From the NCBI RefSeq assembly GCF_014851565.1, contig NZ_JACVAA010000004.1:248001-312000 (forward strand): 64,000 nt of DNA, written 5' to 3'. The DNA is from Pseudomonas sp. PDM15. GTDB lineage: Bacteria; Pseudomonadota; Gammaproteobacteria; Pseudomonadales; Pseudomonadaceae. Of the stretch, positions 25,673 to 34,779 are shown piece after piece. Within the stretch, counting starts at the first letter, position 1, and the number at the start of each line of letters is the position of its first letter. Both the position numbers and the translations under genes were made by a program. The notes beneath the pieces were generated by a model. The model did no database searches, was not told where the DNA came from, and worked only from the letters and a program-made list of their open reading frames with translations.

Positions 25673-26896
25673 TCAGATCACCGCGGCGTTGCGCAGGCTG
25701 GCGATCTGCCCGTCGTCCAGACCGAGCAAGCGGCGCAGCAATGCGTCGGTATGCTCGCCGAGCAGTGGCGGAGCCAGGCGGTAGTCCACCGGGGTGGCGG
25801 ACAGGCGCAGCGGGCTGGCCACCTGTGGAGTGACACTACCCATGCCGTTGCGCATGTCGATGTGCAGGCCGCGGGCCTGCACCTGCGGGTCGGCGAACAC
25901 CTGGGCCAGGTCATTGATCGGCCCACACGGCACCCCGGCTTCCTCGAGTAGCGCGACCCATTCGGCGGTGCTCTTGAACACCGTGGTCTGGCGCAGCAGC
26001 GGAATCAGCTCGGCGCGGTTCGCCACGCGCGCCTTGTTGGTGGAAAAGCGCGAGTCGTCGGGCAAAGCCGGGAGTCCGGCGACCTCGCAAAACTTGCGGA
26101 ACTGTCCGTCGTTGCCCACGGCGAGGATGAAATCGCCGTCGGCGGTGGGGAAGTCCTGGTACGGCACGATGTTCGGGTGGGCGTTGCCCAGGCGCTTGGG
26201 CGCGCTGCCGGTGGCCAGGTAGTTCATCGCCTGGTTGGCCAGGCAGGCCACCTGCACGTCGAGCAAGGCCACATCGATGTACTGGCCCTGGCCGCTCTGC
26301 TCGCGGGCGCTCAAAGCGGCCAGCACGCCGACGGTGGCGTACAGGCCGGTGAGGATGTCGGTCAGTGCCACGCCGACCTTCATCGGTCCGGCACCGTCCT
26401 CGCCATCGGGCTTGCCGGTCAGGCTCATCAGCCCGCCCAGGCCCTGGATCATGAAGTCGTAGCCGGCGCGCTTGGCGTAGGGGCCGTCCTGGCCGAAGCC
26501 GGTGATCGAGCAGTAGATCAGCCGTGGATTGACCGCCTTCAGCGCGTCGTGGTCGAGGCCGTAGGCGGCCAGGCCACCGACCTTGAAGTTCTCCAGCATC
26601 ACGTCGCACTGCGCCGCCAACTCGCGGACCAGGCGCTGGCCCTCAGGCTGGGTGAAGTCCAGGGTCAGCGACTGCTTGTTGCGGTTGGCGCACTGGAAGT
26701 ACGCCGCCTCGCGGCTGTCGTTGCCGTCGGCATCCTTGATGTAGGGCGGGCCCCAGTGGCGGGTGTCGTCGCCGCTGCCGGGACGCTCGACCTTGATCAC
26801 CTCGGCGCCGAGGTCGGCGAGGATCTGCCCGGCCCAAGGGCCGGCCAGCACGCGGGAAAGGTCGAGGACGCGGATATGGGACAGGGCGCCGGGCAT
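25673..26896 (-). CDS. gcdG: Class III CoA-transferase (succinyl-CoA:glutarate CoA-transferase candidate)
   Basis: The 407-residue protein is a CaiB/Frc family transferase with IRVLDLSRVLAGPWAGQILADLG at the N-terminus, a YDFMIQGLGGLMSLTG segment (catalytic Asp of GYDF) and ADPQVQARG near the C-terminus. It transfers CoA between carboxylic acids. Its place directly downstream of gcdH supports glutarate activation in lysine/glutarate catabolism, as for GcdG of P. putida. ATG at 26896 has AAAGGA upstream. A 68-base palindromic repeat lies between it and gcdH but the two are probably one operon. Its stop overlaps a GACCCC/GGGGTC hairpin (25648-25674). Confidence 0.88.
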   Translation of the reverse strand: MPGALSHIRVLDLSRVLAGPWAGQILADLGAEVIKVERPGSGDDTRHWGPPYIKDADGNDSREAAYFQCANRNKQSLTLDFTQPEGQRLVRELAAQCDVMLENFKVGGLAAYGLDHDALKAVNPRLIYCSITGFGQDGPYAKRAGYDFMIQGLGGLMSLTGKPDGEDGAGPMKVGVALTDILTGLYATVGVLAALSAREQSGQGQYIDVALLDVQVACLANQAMNYLATGSAPKRLGNAHPNIVPYQDFPTADGDFILAVGNDGQFRKFCEVAGLPALPDDSRFSTNKARVANRAELIPLLRQTTVFKSTAEWVALLEEAGVPCGPINDLAQVFADPQVQARGLHIDMRNGMGSVTPQVASPLRLSATPVDYRLAPPLLGEHTDALLRRLLGLDDGQIASLRNAAVI

Positions 26897-26910
26897 GGCG
26901 AAGTTCCTTT

Positions 26911-26978
26911 GTAGGGTGGATGGCGCTCTATCCATCCACCGGTTGTGGGGGAAAACGCTGCGCGGTTTTCCACCCTAC
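26911..26978. repeat. 68-base multi-stem palindromic repeat between gcdH and the CoA-transferase
   Basis: Terminal inverted repeats GTAGGGTGGA (26911-26920) and TCCACCCTAC (26969-26978) enclose two inner stems: GGTGGATGG/CCATCCACC (26915-26940) and GAAAAC/GTTTTC (26951-26970). The GTAGGGTGGA ends resemble dispersed intergenic elements seen in Pseudomonas genomes. It could fold in the transcript and affect processing between the two genes. Confidence 0.7.
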
Positions 26979-27029
26979 GAACTGATAAGGATTGGTAGCT
27001 CCCTCTCCTTCCAGGAGAGGACCGTTAGG

Positions 27030-28211
27030 TTAGAAGAACGCCTGCAGGCCGGTCTGGGCGCGGCCGAGGATCAGCGCATGCACGTCGTGGGTACCTTCGT
27101 AGGTGTTGACCACCTCGAGGTTGACCAGGTGACGGGCCACGCCGAACTCGTCGCTGATGCCGTTGCCACCCATCATGTCGCGGGCCATACGCGCGATTTC
27201 CAGGGACTTGCCGCAGCTGTTGCGCTTCATGATCGAGGTGATTTCCACCGCGGCGGTACCTTCATCCTTCATCCGGCCCAGGCGCAGGCAGCCCTGCAGG
27301 GCCAGGGTGATCTCGGTCTGCATGTCGGCCAGCTTCTTCTGGATCAGCTGGGTCTGCGCCAGCGGGCGGCCGAACTGGGTGCGATCCAGGGTGTACTGGC
27401 GCGCGGTATGCCAGCAGAACTCGGCGGCGCCCAGGGCGCCCCAGCTGATGCCGTAGCGTGCGGAGTTGAGGCAGGTGAACGGACCTTTCAGGCCGCGCAC
27501 ATCGGGGAAGGCGTTCTCTTCCGGGCAGAACACGTTGTCCATAACGATCTCTCCGGTGATCGAGGCGCGCAGGCCGACCTTGCCGTGGATCGCCGGGGCG
27601 CTCAGGCCTTCCCAGCCCTTCTCCAGGACGAAGCCGCGGATCTCGCCAGCGTCATCCTTGGCCCAGACCACGAACACATCGGCGATCGGGCTGTTGGTGA
27701 TCCACATCTTGCTGCCGCTGATGCGGTAGCCGCCGTCGACCTTCTTGGCGCGGGTGATCATCGAGCCCGGGTCGGAGCCGTGGTTCGGCTCGGTCAGGCC
27801 GAAGCAGCCGATGTATTCGCCGCTGGCCAGCTTGGGCAGGTACTTCTGCTTGGTAGCCTCATTGCCGAACTCGAAGATCGGCACCATCACCAGGGAGGAC
27901 TGCACGCTCATCATCGAGCGATAGCCGGAGTCGATGCGCTCCACTTCGCGGGCGATCAGGCCGTAGCACACATAGTTCAGGCCGCTGCCGCCGTAGGCCT
28001 CGGGGATGGTGGCGCCGAGCAGGCCGGTCTCGCCCATCTCGCGGAAGATCGCCGGGTCGGTCTGCTCGTGGCGGAAGGCTTCCAGCACGCGGGGGGCCAG
28101 CTTGTCGGCGGCGAACTGCTGGGCGCTGTCGCGCACCATGCGCTCTTCCTCGGTCAGCTGCTGGTCCAGCAGGAGCGGGTCGATCCAGTTGAAGCTTGCC
28201 TTGGCGGCCAT
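27030..28211 (-). CDS. gcdH: Glutaryl-CoA dehydrogenase
   Basis: The 393-residue acyl-CoA dehydrogenase oxidises and decarboxylates glutaryl-CoA to crotonyl-CoA using FAD. The FAD segments [16 protein letters not shown] and KMWITNSP and the catalytic Glu in [19 protein letters not shown] are intact; the Arg of [13 protein letters not shown] is typical of the glutaryl-CoA enzyme. ATG at 28211 is chosen since it gives the standard length. The divergent LysR gene 178 bases away is GcdR-like and probably regulates it. A CoA-transferase gene follows. Confidence 0.95.
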   Translation of the reverse strand: MAAKASFNWIDPLLLDQQLTEEERMVRDSAQQFAADKLAPRVLEAFRHEQTDPAIFREMGETGLLGATIPEAYGGSGLNYVCYGLIAREVERIDSGYRSMMSVQSSLVMVPIFEFGNEATKQKYLPKLASGEYIGCFGLTEPNHGSDPGSMITRAKKVDGGYRISGSKMWITNSPIADVFVVWAKDDAGEIRGFVLEKGWEGLSAPAIHGKVGLRASITGEIVMDNVFCPEENAFPDVRGLKGPFTCLNSARYGISWGALGAAEFCWHTARQYTLDRTQFGRPLAQTQLIQKKLADMQTEITLALQGCLRLGRMKDEGTAAVEITSIMKRNSCGKSLEIARMARDMMGGNGISDEFGVARHLVNLEVVNTYEGTHDVHALILGRAQTGLQAFF

Positions 28212-28389
28212 GGGCGGTTCCTCGAAACGGTGGGCAGTGAAAACCGGCGCTTGGCCGGGCGATGGAGAGAGACTAGGCCCAGGGACGGCTGCGGGCAAAC
28301 GAGGTTTTTGCACGCTGTTGTGCGAATAACTCACTCCGAGATAGCCTGAACAGGCAATTTATTCGTTTGCGAGTGAGGTCATGGCATAG

Positions 28390-29289
28390 ATGCGCCGCAG
28401 GATTCCCAGTACCGCCGCCCTGGTGGCGTTCGAGTCGGCCGCCCGCCACCAGAGCTTCACCAAGGCCGCCGACGAATTGGTGCTGACCCAGAGCGCGATC
28501 TGCCGGCAGATCGCCGGGCTCGAGCAATTCCTCGGTATCGAGCTGTTCCGCCGCTCGCGGCGCGGGGTCAAGCTGACCGAGGCGGGCCTGGCCTATAGTC
28601 GCAAGGTGGCGGCGCAGCTCGATGCGGTGGAACGCGACACCCTGGCCGCCATGGGCCAGCAGGGCGCGGTGGCCATCGAGCTGGCGGTGGTGCCGACCTT
28701 CGCCACCCAGTGGCTGGTGCCGCGCCTCAAGGACTTCCAGCGCCTGCATCCCGAAGTGACGGTGCATCTGACCAACCGCACCCGACCCTTCCTGTTCGCC
28801 GATACCGCCTTCGATGCGGCGATCTACTTCGGCGATGCCGAATGGTCAGGCACCGAGGCGCATTTCCTGATGCCCGAGGAGCCTGTGCCGGTGTGCAGTC
28901 CGGAGCTGCTAGACGGCCGTGGGCAGTTCGAGGCTACCGAGCTGGCCCGCCTGCCGCTGCTGCAGCAGACCACCCGGCCCTATGCCTGGCGCCAGTGGTT
29001 CGCGGCCCAAGGCCTGAGCGTGCCGCACGATCTCGGCGGGCCGCGCTACGAGCTGTTTTCCATGCTGGCCCAGGCTGCCAGCCATGGCATGGGGGTGGCG
29101 CTGATCCCGCCCTTCCTGATCCAGCGCGAGCTGGCCGAGGGGCGGCTGGTGCCGGCGTATCCGGCGGCGCTGCATAGCAGCGACAAGGCCTATTACCTGA
29201 TGATTCCCGAGCGCAAGGCCGAGTCCGCCGCCCTGCGCGCGTTCCGCGACTGGCTGCTGCAGGCGGCGGGCGAATATCGCGAGGCGTGA
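28390..29289 (+). CDS. gcdR: LysR family regulator of glutarate catabolism
   Basis: The 299-residue protein has a GcvA-type N-terminal helix-turn-helix (residues 5-64, STAALVAFESAARHQSFTKAA, ELVLTQSAICRQIAGLE) and an effector domain with DAAIYFGDAEW and HGMGVALIPPFLI. It diverges from gcdH, the arrangement described for GcdR, the glutarate-responsive activator of Pseudomonas. The ATG at 28390 follows an in-frame TAG, so no longer start exists nearby. The 178-base divergent region should hold its binding site; a T-N11-A motif is present but not distinctive. Confidence 0.87.
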   Translation: MRRRIPSTAALVAFESAARHQSFTKAADELVLTQSAICRQIAGLEQFLGIELFRRSRRGVKLTEAGLAYSRKVAAQLDAVERDTLAAMGQQGAVAIELAVVPTFATQWLVPRLKDFQRLHPEVTVHLTNRTRPFLFADTAFDAAIYFGDAEWSGTEAHFLMPEEPVPVCSPELLDGRGQFEATELARLPLLQQTTRPYAWRQWFAAQGLSVPHDLGGPRYELFSMLAQAASHGMGVALIPPFLIQRELAEGRLVPAYPAALHSSDKAYYLMIPERKAESAALRAFRDWLLQAAGEYREA

Positions 29290-29310
29290 GCGGGGCCGAT
29301 TGGCGCGCAT

Positions 29311-29336
29311 AAAAAAGCCGGGCACTGGCCCGGCTT
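29311..29336 (-). terminator. Terminator between gcdR and the secreted protein gene
   Basis: AAGCCGGGC-ACTG-GCCCGGCTT has an A-run on the left side, so it is a strong terminator for the minus-strand gene ending at 29355. It may also stop gcdR weakly, as little T follows on the plus strand. Confidence 0.8.
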
Positions 29337-29354
29337 GATAACTTGCCGTCTCGC

Positions 29355-30119
29355 TTACGGCGAACCGGCGACCTGGCCCAGCGACATCCACTGGCCGGTC
29401 ATGGAGCGAGTGTGGCGGTCCACCGTGGTCGGCGCGAAGGCGCGGCCGGAGGTGCTGGCGAGGGCGTTGCTGCCACTGTTCATGTCCATCAGCGCGGCGC
29501 GCAGGAACTTCCAGCGGGTCTGCAGCTTGGCCACCACCGGGTTGGCCTTGCCGTCGAGGGCGCCCAGTTCCTTGTCGATCTGCGGCACCAGAACGCGCTC
29601 GTCCTGGCCAACGTAGTTGTCCGGCTGTTCACGGGCGATTTCGAAGCTGCCGATGTAGGAGCGGCTGAGGTACTGCACGGCCAGATATTCGACCTGGGCC
29701 GGCAGTTCGCCGACCGGATCGGCATTCGGAACGGCACGCGCCACGGTCAGCAGATCGCGCAGGGATTGCGCCAGATCCTGCGGATAGCTCCAGGGCATGT
29801 CGTCTTCTTTGGGGCCAAAGGAAACACCTAGGCGTAACTGGGTAACAAGTTTGGTGGTCAATCCGGGAATTTCCGAGCTGGCGCTCATGGCGGCCTGGGA
29901 GGCAGTCTCCAGATCGGCGATATCCTTCTCCAGACGAGTCAGATACTCCTCCTGGAAGCCCTCGCCACGGATCAGAAGCAGGCTGCTGGTGGCGCGGCTA
30001 GCGTACACCTGTACTTGTTCGGCCGCGGTCATGGCGGCGGCCTGAGCCACGGCTGAAACCGTCGTCAGAATCCCTAGCGTGATGGAAAAAATCAATCGAA
30101 TCAAAGGATTACGATTCAT
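29355..30119 (-). CDS. Secreted protein of unknown function (intact paralogue of the gene at 15646)
   Basis: The 254-residue protein has a signal peptide (about 1-28, ending VAQAAA) and a mostly helical mature part. Conserved with the copy at 15646 are RGEGFQEEY, SFGPKEDDMPWSYPQDLAQSLRDLL and YLAVQYLSRSYIGSFE, given in parts, plus the C-terminal RWKFLRAALMDM and SGRAFAPTTVDRHTRSM. I know no function for the family; it has no catalytic motif that I can name. It stands alone with its own terminator. Its downstream end gives the template for recognising the amber break in the other copy. Confidence 0.82.
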   Translation of the reverse strand: MNRNPLIRLIFSITLGILTTVSAVAQAAAMTAAEQVQVYASRATSSLLLIRGEGFQEEYLTRLEKDIADLETASQAAMSASSEIPGLTTKLVTQLRLGVSFGPKEDDMPWSYPQDLAQSLRDLLTVARAVPNADPVGELPAQVEYLAVQYLSRSYIGSFEIAREQPDNYVGQDERVLVPQIDKELGALDGKANPVVAKLQTRWKFLRAALMDMNSGSNALASTSGRAFAPTTVDRHTRSMTGQWMSLGQVAGSP

Positions 30120-30259
30120 CCCCGGTCGCTCCTTATTATTCTTGTCGGCGCGTATGTATGGGTTGGCCAGATGGCCGTCAGCGCAGTCGCAACAGCCTAC
30201 TGCGCTTGCCATAGCAAAGGATGAGCCAAAAGAGTGATTTGCATCGCATTTTTGGCGTC

Positions 30260-30280
30260 GCGGAGCCGACGCGGCTCCGC
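30260..30280 (-). terminator. Hairpin downstream of cysA
   Basis: GCGGAGCC-GACGC-GGCTCCGC lies 15 bases beyond the cysA stop. No T-run follows on the minus strand, so termination here may be incomplete or factor-dependent. Confidence 0.4.
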
Positions 30281-30294
30281 CTGTGCTAGCGGGT

Positions 30295-31284
30295 TCAGAG
30301 GGACGGCTGCTGCTGCCAGACCTTGGGCTTGAAGTAGAGCGTCTCGCCGCGGGCCAATCCGGTAAGACTGTCGTGGTCCTTGACCACCTCGGCCTCGATC
30401 AGCTCGTCCTGGCCGTCGACCTTCAGGGTCACCCGGGTGATCGCGCCGAGCGGGCGGATGTCGCGAACCTCGGCGCTGCGGTGTTCCTCCACCGCCTGGC
30501 GCGACAGTGAGACTTCGTGCGGACGGAACAGCAGGTGCTGGTCCTCGCCGATGTGCAGGCGGTTGGAGTCGCCGAGGAAGTGGTAGACGAAGTCGCTGGC
30601 CGGCTTCTCATAGACCTCACCCGGCGAGCCGATCTGCTCGATCACGCCCTTGTTCATCACCACGATGCGGTCGGCCACTTCCATGGCTTCTTCCTGGTCG
30701 TGGGTAACGAACACGCTGGTCAGATGCACTTCTTCGTGCAGGCGTGCCAGCCAGCGGCGCAGCTCCTTGCGCACCTTGGCGTCCAGGGCGCCGAAGGGTT
30801 CGTCGAGCAGCAGCACCTTGGGCTTCACCGCCAAGGCGCGGGCCAGGGCGATGCGCTGGCGCTGGCCGCCGGACAGCTGCTCGGGGTAGCGGTCGGAGAG
30901 CCAGTCGAGCTGCACCATGTTGAGCAGCTCATGCACGCGCTCGGCGATCTCCTGCTCGCTGGGCTTTTCGCCCTTGGGCTTCATGCGCAGGCCGAAAGCG
31001 ACGTTGTCGAACACGGTCATATGGCGGAACAACGCATAGTGTTGAAAGACGAAGCCGACATTGCGATCGCGCACGTCATGGCGCGACACGTCCTCGCCGT
31101 GGAACACGATATTGCCGGTGTCCGGGGTTTCCAGGCCGGCGATGATGCGCAGCAGGCTGGTCTTGCCGCAGCCGGACGGGCCGAGCAGGGCCACCAGCTC
31201 GCCGCTGTTGATGTCCAGGTTGATGTCGTTGAGCGCGCGAAAGGCGCCGAAATGCTTGCTGACGTTGCGGATTTCGATGGACAT
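30295..31284 (-). CDS. cysA: Sulfate/thiosulfate ABC transporter ATP-binding protein
   Basis: The 329-residue ATPase has Walker A GPSGCGKT (35-42), signature [15 protein letters not shown], Walker [13 protein letters not shown] and the switch histidine in [15 protein letters not shown], followed by a C-terminal TOBE-like regulatory domain. It powers sulfate uptake with CysT, CysW and Sbp. It is the last gene of the sbp-cysTWA unit; the gap to cysW is three bases. Confidence 0.95.
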   Translation of the reverse strand: MSIEIRNVSKHFGAFRALNDINLDINSGELVALLGPSGCGKTSLLRIIAGLETPDTGNIVFHGEDVSRHDVRDRNVGFVFQHYALFRHMTVFDNVAFGLRMKPKGEKPSEQEIAERVHELLNMVQLDWLSDRYPEQLSGGQRQRIALARALAVKPKVLLLDEPFGALDAKVRKELRRWLARLHEEVHLTSVFVTHDQEEAMEVADRIVVMNKGVIEQIGSPGEVYEKPASDFVYHFLGDSNRLHIGEDQHLLFRPHEVSLSRQAVEEHRSAEVRDIRPLGAITRVTLKVDGQDELIEAEVVKDHDSLTGLARGETLYFKPKVWQQQPSL

Positions 31285-31287
31285 GGC

Positions 31288-32160
31288 TTATTCCTCGTCG
31301 GCATTCGATTTGAGGCGGGACAGACGCGCTTCGCTCCACTGCTTGAGCAGCAGGATGATCAGGGCCAGGGCCAGTAGCAGGCTGGCCACGCTGAACGCGG
31401 CGACGTGGTTGTATTCGTTGTAGAGAATCTCGACATGCAGCGGCAGGGTGTTGGTGTAGCCACGGATGTGACCGGACACCACCGACACCGCGCCGAACTC
31501 GCCCATGGCCCGAGCGGCGCACAGCACCACGCCGTAGATCAGGCCCCATTTGATGTTGGGCAGGGTCACGTGCCAAAACATCTGCCAGCCGTTGGCGCCG
31601 AGCAGGCGCGCGGCTTCCTCTTCCTGGGTGCCCTGTTCCTGCATCAGCGGGATCAGTTCGCGGGCGACGAAGGGCACGGTGACGAACACGGTGGCCAGGA
31701 CGATGCCGGGCAGGGCGAAGATGATCTGGATATCACGCTCCTGCAGCCATTCGCCGAAGAAGCCCTGGGCGCCGAACAGCAGCACATAGATCAGGCCGGC
31801 GATGACCGGAGAGACCGAGAACGGCAGGTCGATCAGCGTCACCAGGATGCTCTTGCCGGTGAACTCGTACTTGCTCACGCACCAGGCGGCGGCCACGCCG
31901 AACACCAGGTTGAGCGGCACCGAGATGCCCACGGCGAGCAGGGTTAGCTTCAGGGCGCTGATCGCATCCGGCTCGATCAGCGCGGTGAAGAAGGTGCCCA
32001 GGCCGAGCTTCAGCGCCTCGTGCAGCACCACCAGAAGCGGTAGCAGCAGGAAAATCGTAAAGGCCAGCCAGGCACCGACGATCAGGGCGATGCGCCCGGC
32101 CGCGCTGCCACGCCGTGCGGCGTTGGCGGCGGCGCTGGCCGACAGGGTTGTAGTCGTCAT
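31288..32160 (-). CDS. cysW: Sulfate ABC transporter permease CysW
   Basis: The 290-residue inner-membrane permease has six hydrophobic helices and the EAA loop that contacts CysA ([22 protein letters not shown]). [17 protein letters not shown] is typical of CysW. It pairs with CysT to form the sulfate channel. It is ten bases downstream of cysT and three bases upstream of cysA. Confidence 0.95.
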   Translation of the reverse strand: MTTTTLSASAAANAARRGSAAGRIALIVGAWLAFTIFLLLPLLVVLHEALKLGLGTFFTALIEPDAISALKLTLLAVGISVPLNLVFGVAAAWCVSKYEFTGKSILVTLIDLPFSVSPVIAGLIYVLLFGAQGFFGEWLQERDIQIIFALPGIVLATVFVTVPFVARELIPLMQEQGTQEEEAARLLGANGWQMFWHVTLPNIKWGLIYGVVLCAARAMGEFGAVSVVSGHIRGYTNTLPLHVEILYNEYNHVAAFSVASLLLALALIILLLKQWSEARLSRLKSNADEE

Positions 32161-32170
32161 GGCGGCCTCC

Positions 32171-32989
32171 TTACGGGCGTTCGATGCGGCGCTGCAGCAG
32201 ATTGATCAGCAGCAGCAGGATGAAGGAGACCACCAGCATCAGCACACCGATGGTGGTGGCGCCGTGGTAGTCGTACTGGTCGAGCTTGACCATGATCAGC
32301 AGCGGCAGGATCTCGGTCTTCATCGGCATGTTGCCGGCGATGAAGATGACCGAGCCGTACTCGCCGACGCCGCGGGCGAAGGCCAGGGCGAAGCCGGTCA
32401 GCCAGGCCGGTAACAGCGCCGGCACCAGCACGTGGCGGAACACCTGCAGCGGCTTAGCACCGAGGCAGGCGGCGGCCTCTTCGACTTCGCGCGGAATGTC
32501 CGCCAGCACCGGCTGGATGGTGCGCACCACGAAGGGCAGGGTGACGAAGGTCAGTGCCAGGGTGATGCCCAGCGGGGTGTAGGCGATCTTGAAACCGAGC
32601 CAGGTGGCGATCTGCCCGACCAGGCCGGCCGGGGCGTACAGCGCGGTGAGGGCGATACCGGCGACGGCGGTGGGCAGGGCGAACGGCAGGTCGATCATGG
32701 CGTCGATCAGCTTGCGTCCGGGGAAGTCGTAGCGCACCAGCACCCAGGCCAGCAGCGTGCCGATGATGCCGTTGACAACGGCGGCGGCAAGGGCGGTGGA
32801 GAAGCTCAGTTTCAGCGCAGCGAGCACGCGCGGCGCGCTGATGATGGTCCAGATCTGCTCCCAGCTGAGCTGGGCGGCGTGGACGAACATGGCACCCAGG
32901 GGAATCAGCACCAACAGGCTGAGGTACACCAGGGTGTAGCCCAGCGTCAGCCCGAAGCCGGGTATGACGGGGGAAATGCGGCGTGACAT
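32171..32989 (-). CDS. cysT: Sulfate ABC transporter permease CysT
   Basis: The 272-residue permease starts [20 protein letters not shown], has six helices and the EAA loop [41 protein letters not shown] is characteristic of CysT/CysU. ATG at 32989 matches the family N-terminus; an in-frame upstream start at 33097 is rejected. It follows sbp across a 145-base gap with a hairpin, which may lower permease expression relative to the binding protein. Confidence 0.95.
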   Translation of the reverse strand: MSRRISPVIPGFGLTLGYTLVYLSLLVLIPLGAMFVHAAQLSWEQIWTIISAPRVLAALKLSFSTALAAAVVNGIIGTLLAWVLVRYDFPGRKLIDAMIDLPFALPTAVAGIALTALYAPAGLVGQIATWLGFKIAYTPLGITLALTFVTLPFVVRTIQPVLADIPREVEEAAACLGAKPLQVFRHVLVPALLPAWLTGFALAFARGVGEYGSVIFIAGNMPMKTEILPLLIMVKLDQYDYHGATTIGVLMLVVSFILLLLINLLQRRIERP

Positions 32990-33091
32990 TGTCTGTCCCT
33001 TATTCCGTTGTGAAGCGCCTTGGGGCGGAGGCCGCCCGCGTGAGCCGGTGTTGCGGTTATCACGCGGATCGCTCCGTCCTGAGCACCAGGA

Positions 33092-33122
33092 AGCCACAGG
33101 TCGAGGTCATCGGCCTGTGGCT
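33092..33122 (-). terminator. Intercistronic hairpin between sbp and cysT
   Basis: AGCCACAGG (33092-33100) and CCTGTGGCT (33114-33122) form a perfect 9-bp stem just after the sbp stop. No T-run follows, which fits partial termination or 3'-end protection of the sbp message in a binding-protein-first operon. Confidence 0.55.
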
Positions 33123-33134
33123 GCTTTCAGCCGC

Positions 33135-34145
33135 TTACTGCGCCTGGTAGATCTGGTCGAAGATGCCGCCGTCGTTGAAGAACTTCGGCTGGGCTTCCTT
33201 CCAGCCGTTGAAGTCCTTGTCGATGGTCACCAGCTTCAGCTGCGGGAACTGCTTGGCGTATTCGGCGGCGACCTTCTCGTCACGTGGACGGTAGAAGTTC
33301 TTCGCGGCGATGCGCTGGCCTTCCTCGCTGTACAGGTACTGCAGGTAGGCGGTGGCTACTTCACGGGTGCCTTTCTTGTCGACGTTCTTGTCGACCACGG
33401 CCACCGGCGGCTCGGCCAGGATGGACAGGCTCGGTGCGACGATCTCGAACTGGTCGCCACCCTGTTCCTTCAGGGCCAGGAAGGCTTCGTTTTCCCAGGC
33501 CAGCAGCACGTCGCCGATCTGGTTGTTGACGAAGGTGATGGTCGAGCCGCGGGCACCGGTGTCCAGTACCGGTACGTGCTGGTACAGGTTCTTCACGTAT
33601 TCCTGCGCCTTGGCATCGCTACCGTAGGTCTGCTTGGCCCAGGCCCAGGCGGCCAGGAAGTTCCAGCGTGCGCCGCCGGAGGTTTTCGGGTTCGGGGTGA
33701 TGACTTCCACGCCCTCTTTGGTCAGGTCGCCCCAGTCCTTGATGCCCTTCGGGTTGCCCTTGCGCACCAGGAACACGATGGTCGAGGTGTACGGCGTGCT
33801 GGATTGCGGCAGGCGGCTCTGCCAGTCGGCGGGGATCAGCTTGCCGAGCTTGTTCAGCTCGTCGATATCGCCGGCAAGGGCCAGGGTCACCACGTCGGCC
33901 TTGAGGCCGTCGATCACGGCGCGGGCCTGTTTGCCCGAGCCGCCGTGGGATTGCTGGATGGTCACGGCTTCTTTGCCTTGGGCGGTCCAGTGCTTGTTGA
34001 AGGCGGCGTTGTACTCCTGATACAGCTCGCGGGTCGGGTCGTAGGACACGTTGAGGATTTCCGCAGCGGCGGCGGCTTGGCCGACGACCAGGACAGAGGT
34101 CAGTGCGGAGGCCAGTGCGGCCAGGGCGAAACGACGAATGGACAT
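33135..34145 (-). CDS. sbp: Periplasmic sulfate-binding protein
   Basis: The 336-residue protein has a signal peptide (1-27, ending GQAAAAA) and the Sbp/CysP fold with [35 protein letters not shown], the [14 protein letters not shown] signature and [12 protein letters not shown]. It delivers sulfate to CysTWA. It is the second gene after oscA and ahead of cysTWA. A second paralogue lies at 48621. Confidence 0.95.
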   Translation of the reverse strand: MSIRRFALAALASALTSVLVVGQAAAAAEILNVSYDPTRELYQEYNAAFNKHWTAQGKEAVTIQQSHGGSGKQARAVIDGLKADVVTLALAGDIDELNKLGKLIPADWQSRLPQSSTPYTSTIVFLVRKGNPKGIKDWGDLTKEGVEVITPNPKTSGGARWNFLAAWAWAKQTYGSDAKAQEYVKNLYQHVPVLDTGARGSTITFVNNQIGDVLLAWENEAFLALKEQGGDQFEIVAPSLSILAEPPVAVVDKNVDKKGTREVATAYLQYLYSEEGQRIAAKNFYRPRDEKVAAEYAKQFPQLKLVTIDKDFNGWKEAQPKFFNDGGIFDQIYQAQ

Positions 34146-34328
34146 GGTGCAGCTCCTGAATCTCGAATGTTGTTCTGTGTTGGCTTAGGGGCGTTGCGGA
34201 GGTGCCGTGGCGCTCACTGACGCATTCGCGCTGGGCAACGACCGGGCCGCTGCATGGGCATGCTCGTGGCGGGTGTGCTGGCTTTCATGGGTGGCGCCCT
34301 CCGGTTGTCCAGTCGGGTTTCGCGGTGT

Positions 34329-34511
34329 TCAGGCCTGCTTGGCGTTCTGCGCCTGCAGGCGGAATTTTTCCTTGCGCTCGATCTGCACCACCTGGCCGTT
34401 GTGCACGGTGATTTCCACCGAACCGAAACGCAGGTTCTGCAGGGCTACTTGGATTTCGCGCAGGATGCCGGCTTCGTCCTGGCCTTCGACGCTTCTGAGA
34501 GTTGCGCTCAT
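34329..34511 (-). CDS. oscA: DUF2292/YezD family small protein OscA
   Basis: The 60-residue protein has the YezD/DUF2292 core LQNLRFGSVEITVHNGQVVQIERKEKFRL. OscA was described in Pseudomonas corrugata as a small gene in front of sbp, induced by sulfur starvation and needed for chromate resistance. It matches in size, position and orientation: sbp-cysTWA follows 183 bases downstream. Its promoter region has AT-rich inverted repeats (34575-34610). Its biochemical role is not known. Confidence 0.87.
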   Translation of the reverse strand: MSATLRSVEGQDEAGILREIQVALQNLRFGSVEITVHNGQVVQIERKEKFRLQAQNAKQA

Positions 34512-34574
34512 GACTCTGCTCCTTGGATGGGGCCCGGGGTTGGGCGTGGAGCGGATAGTAGGGGTGAGATATAT

Positions 34575-34610
34575 ATTCTTAAAAAGAATGTTTAATCATT
34601 TATTTATTCC
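34575..34610 (-). promoter_or_regulatory. AT-rich palindromic motif upstream of oscA-sbp-cysTWA
   Basis: ATTCTT-AAA-AAGAAT (34575-34589) is a perfect palindrome, and GGAATAAATAAAT on the minus strand occupies 34598-34610. The same elements occur before other sulfur genes in this window. I infer a sulfur-limitation control site, for example for CysB; binding is not shown. Confidence 0.5.
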
Positions 34611-34779
34611 TTGATGATCTATTTGGCTTCGATATACCGCAGAATCCGCTCCGGGTTCCCGCTTCCTGACTGCGGAGTCGAAATTTCTGCCACTCGTCAC
34701 AACGCCCGGCTGCCACCCTCGCCAGCGGGTCGGCAGGGCGCATAGTCTTCAGTACATGAACGTGACAAGGCGACGTCCG

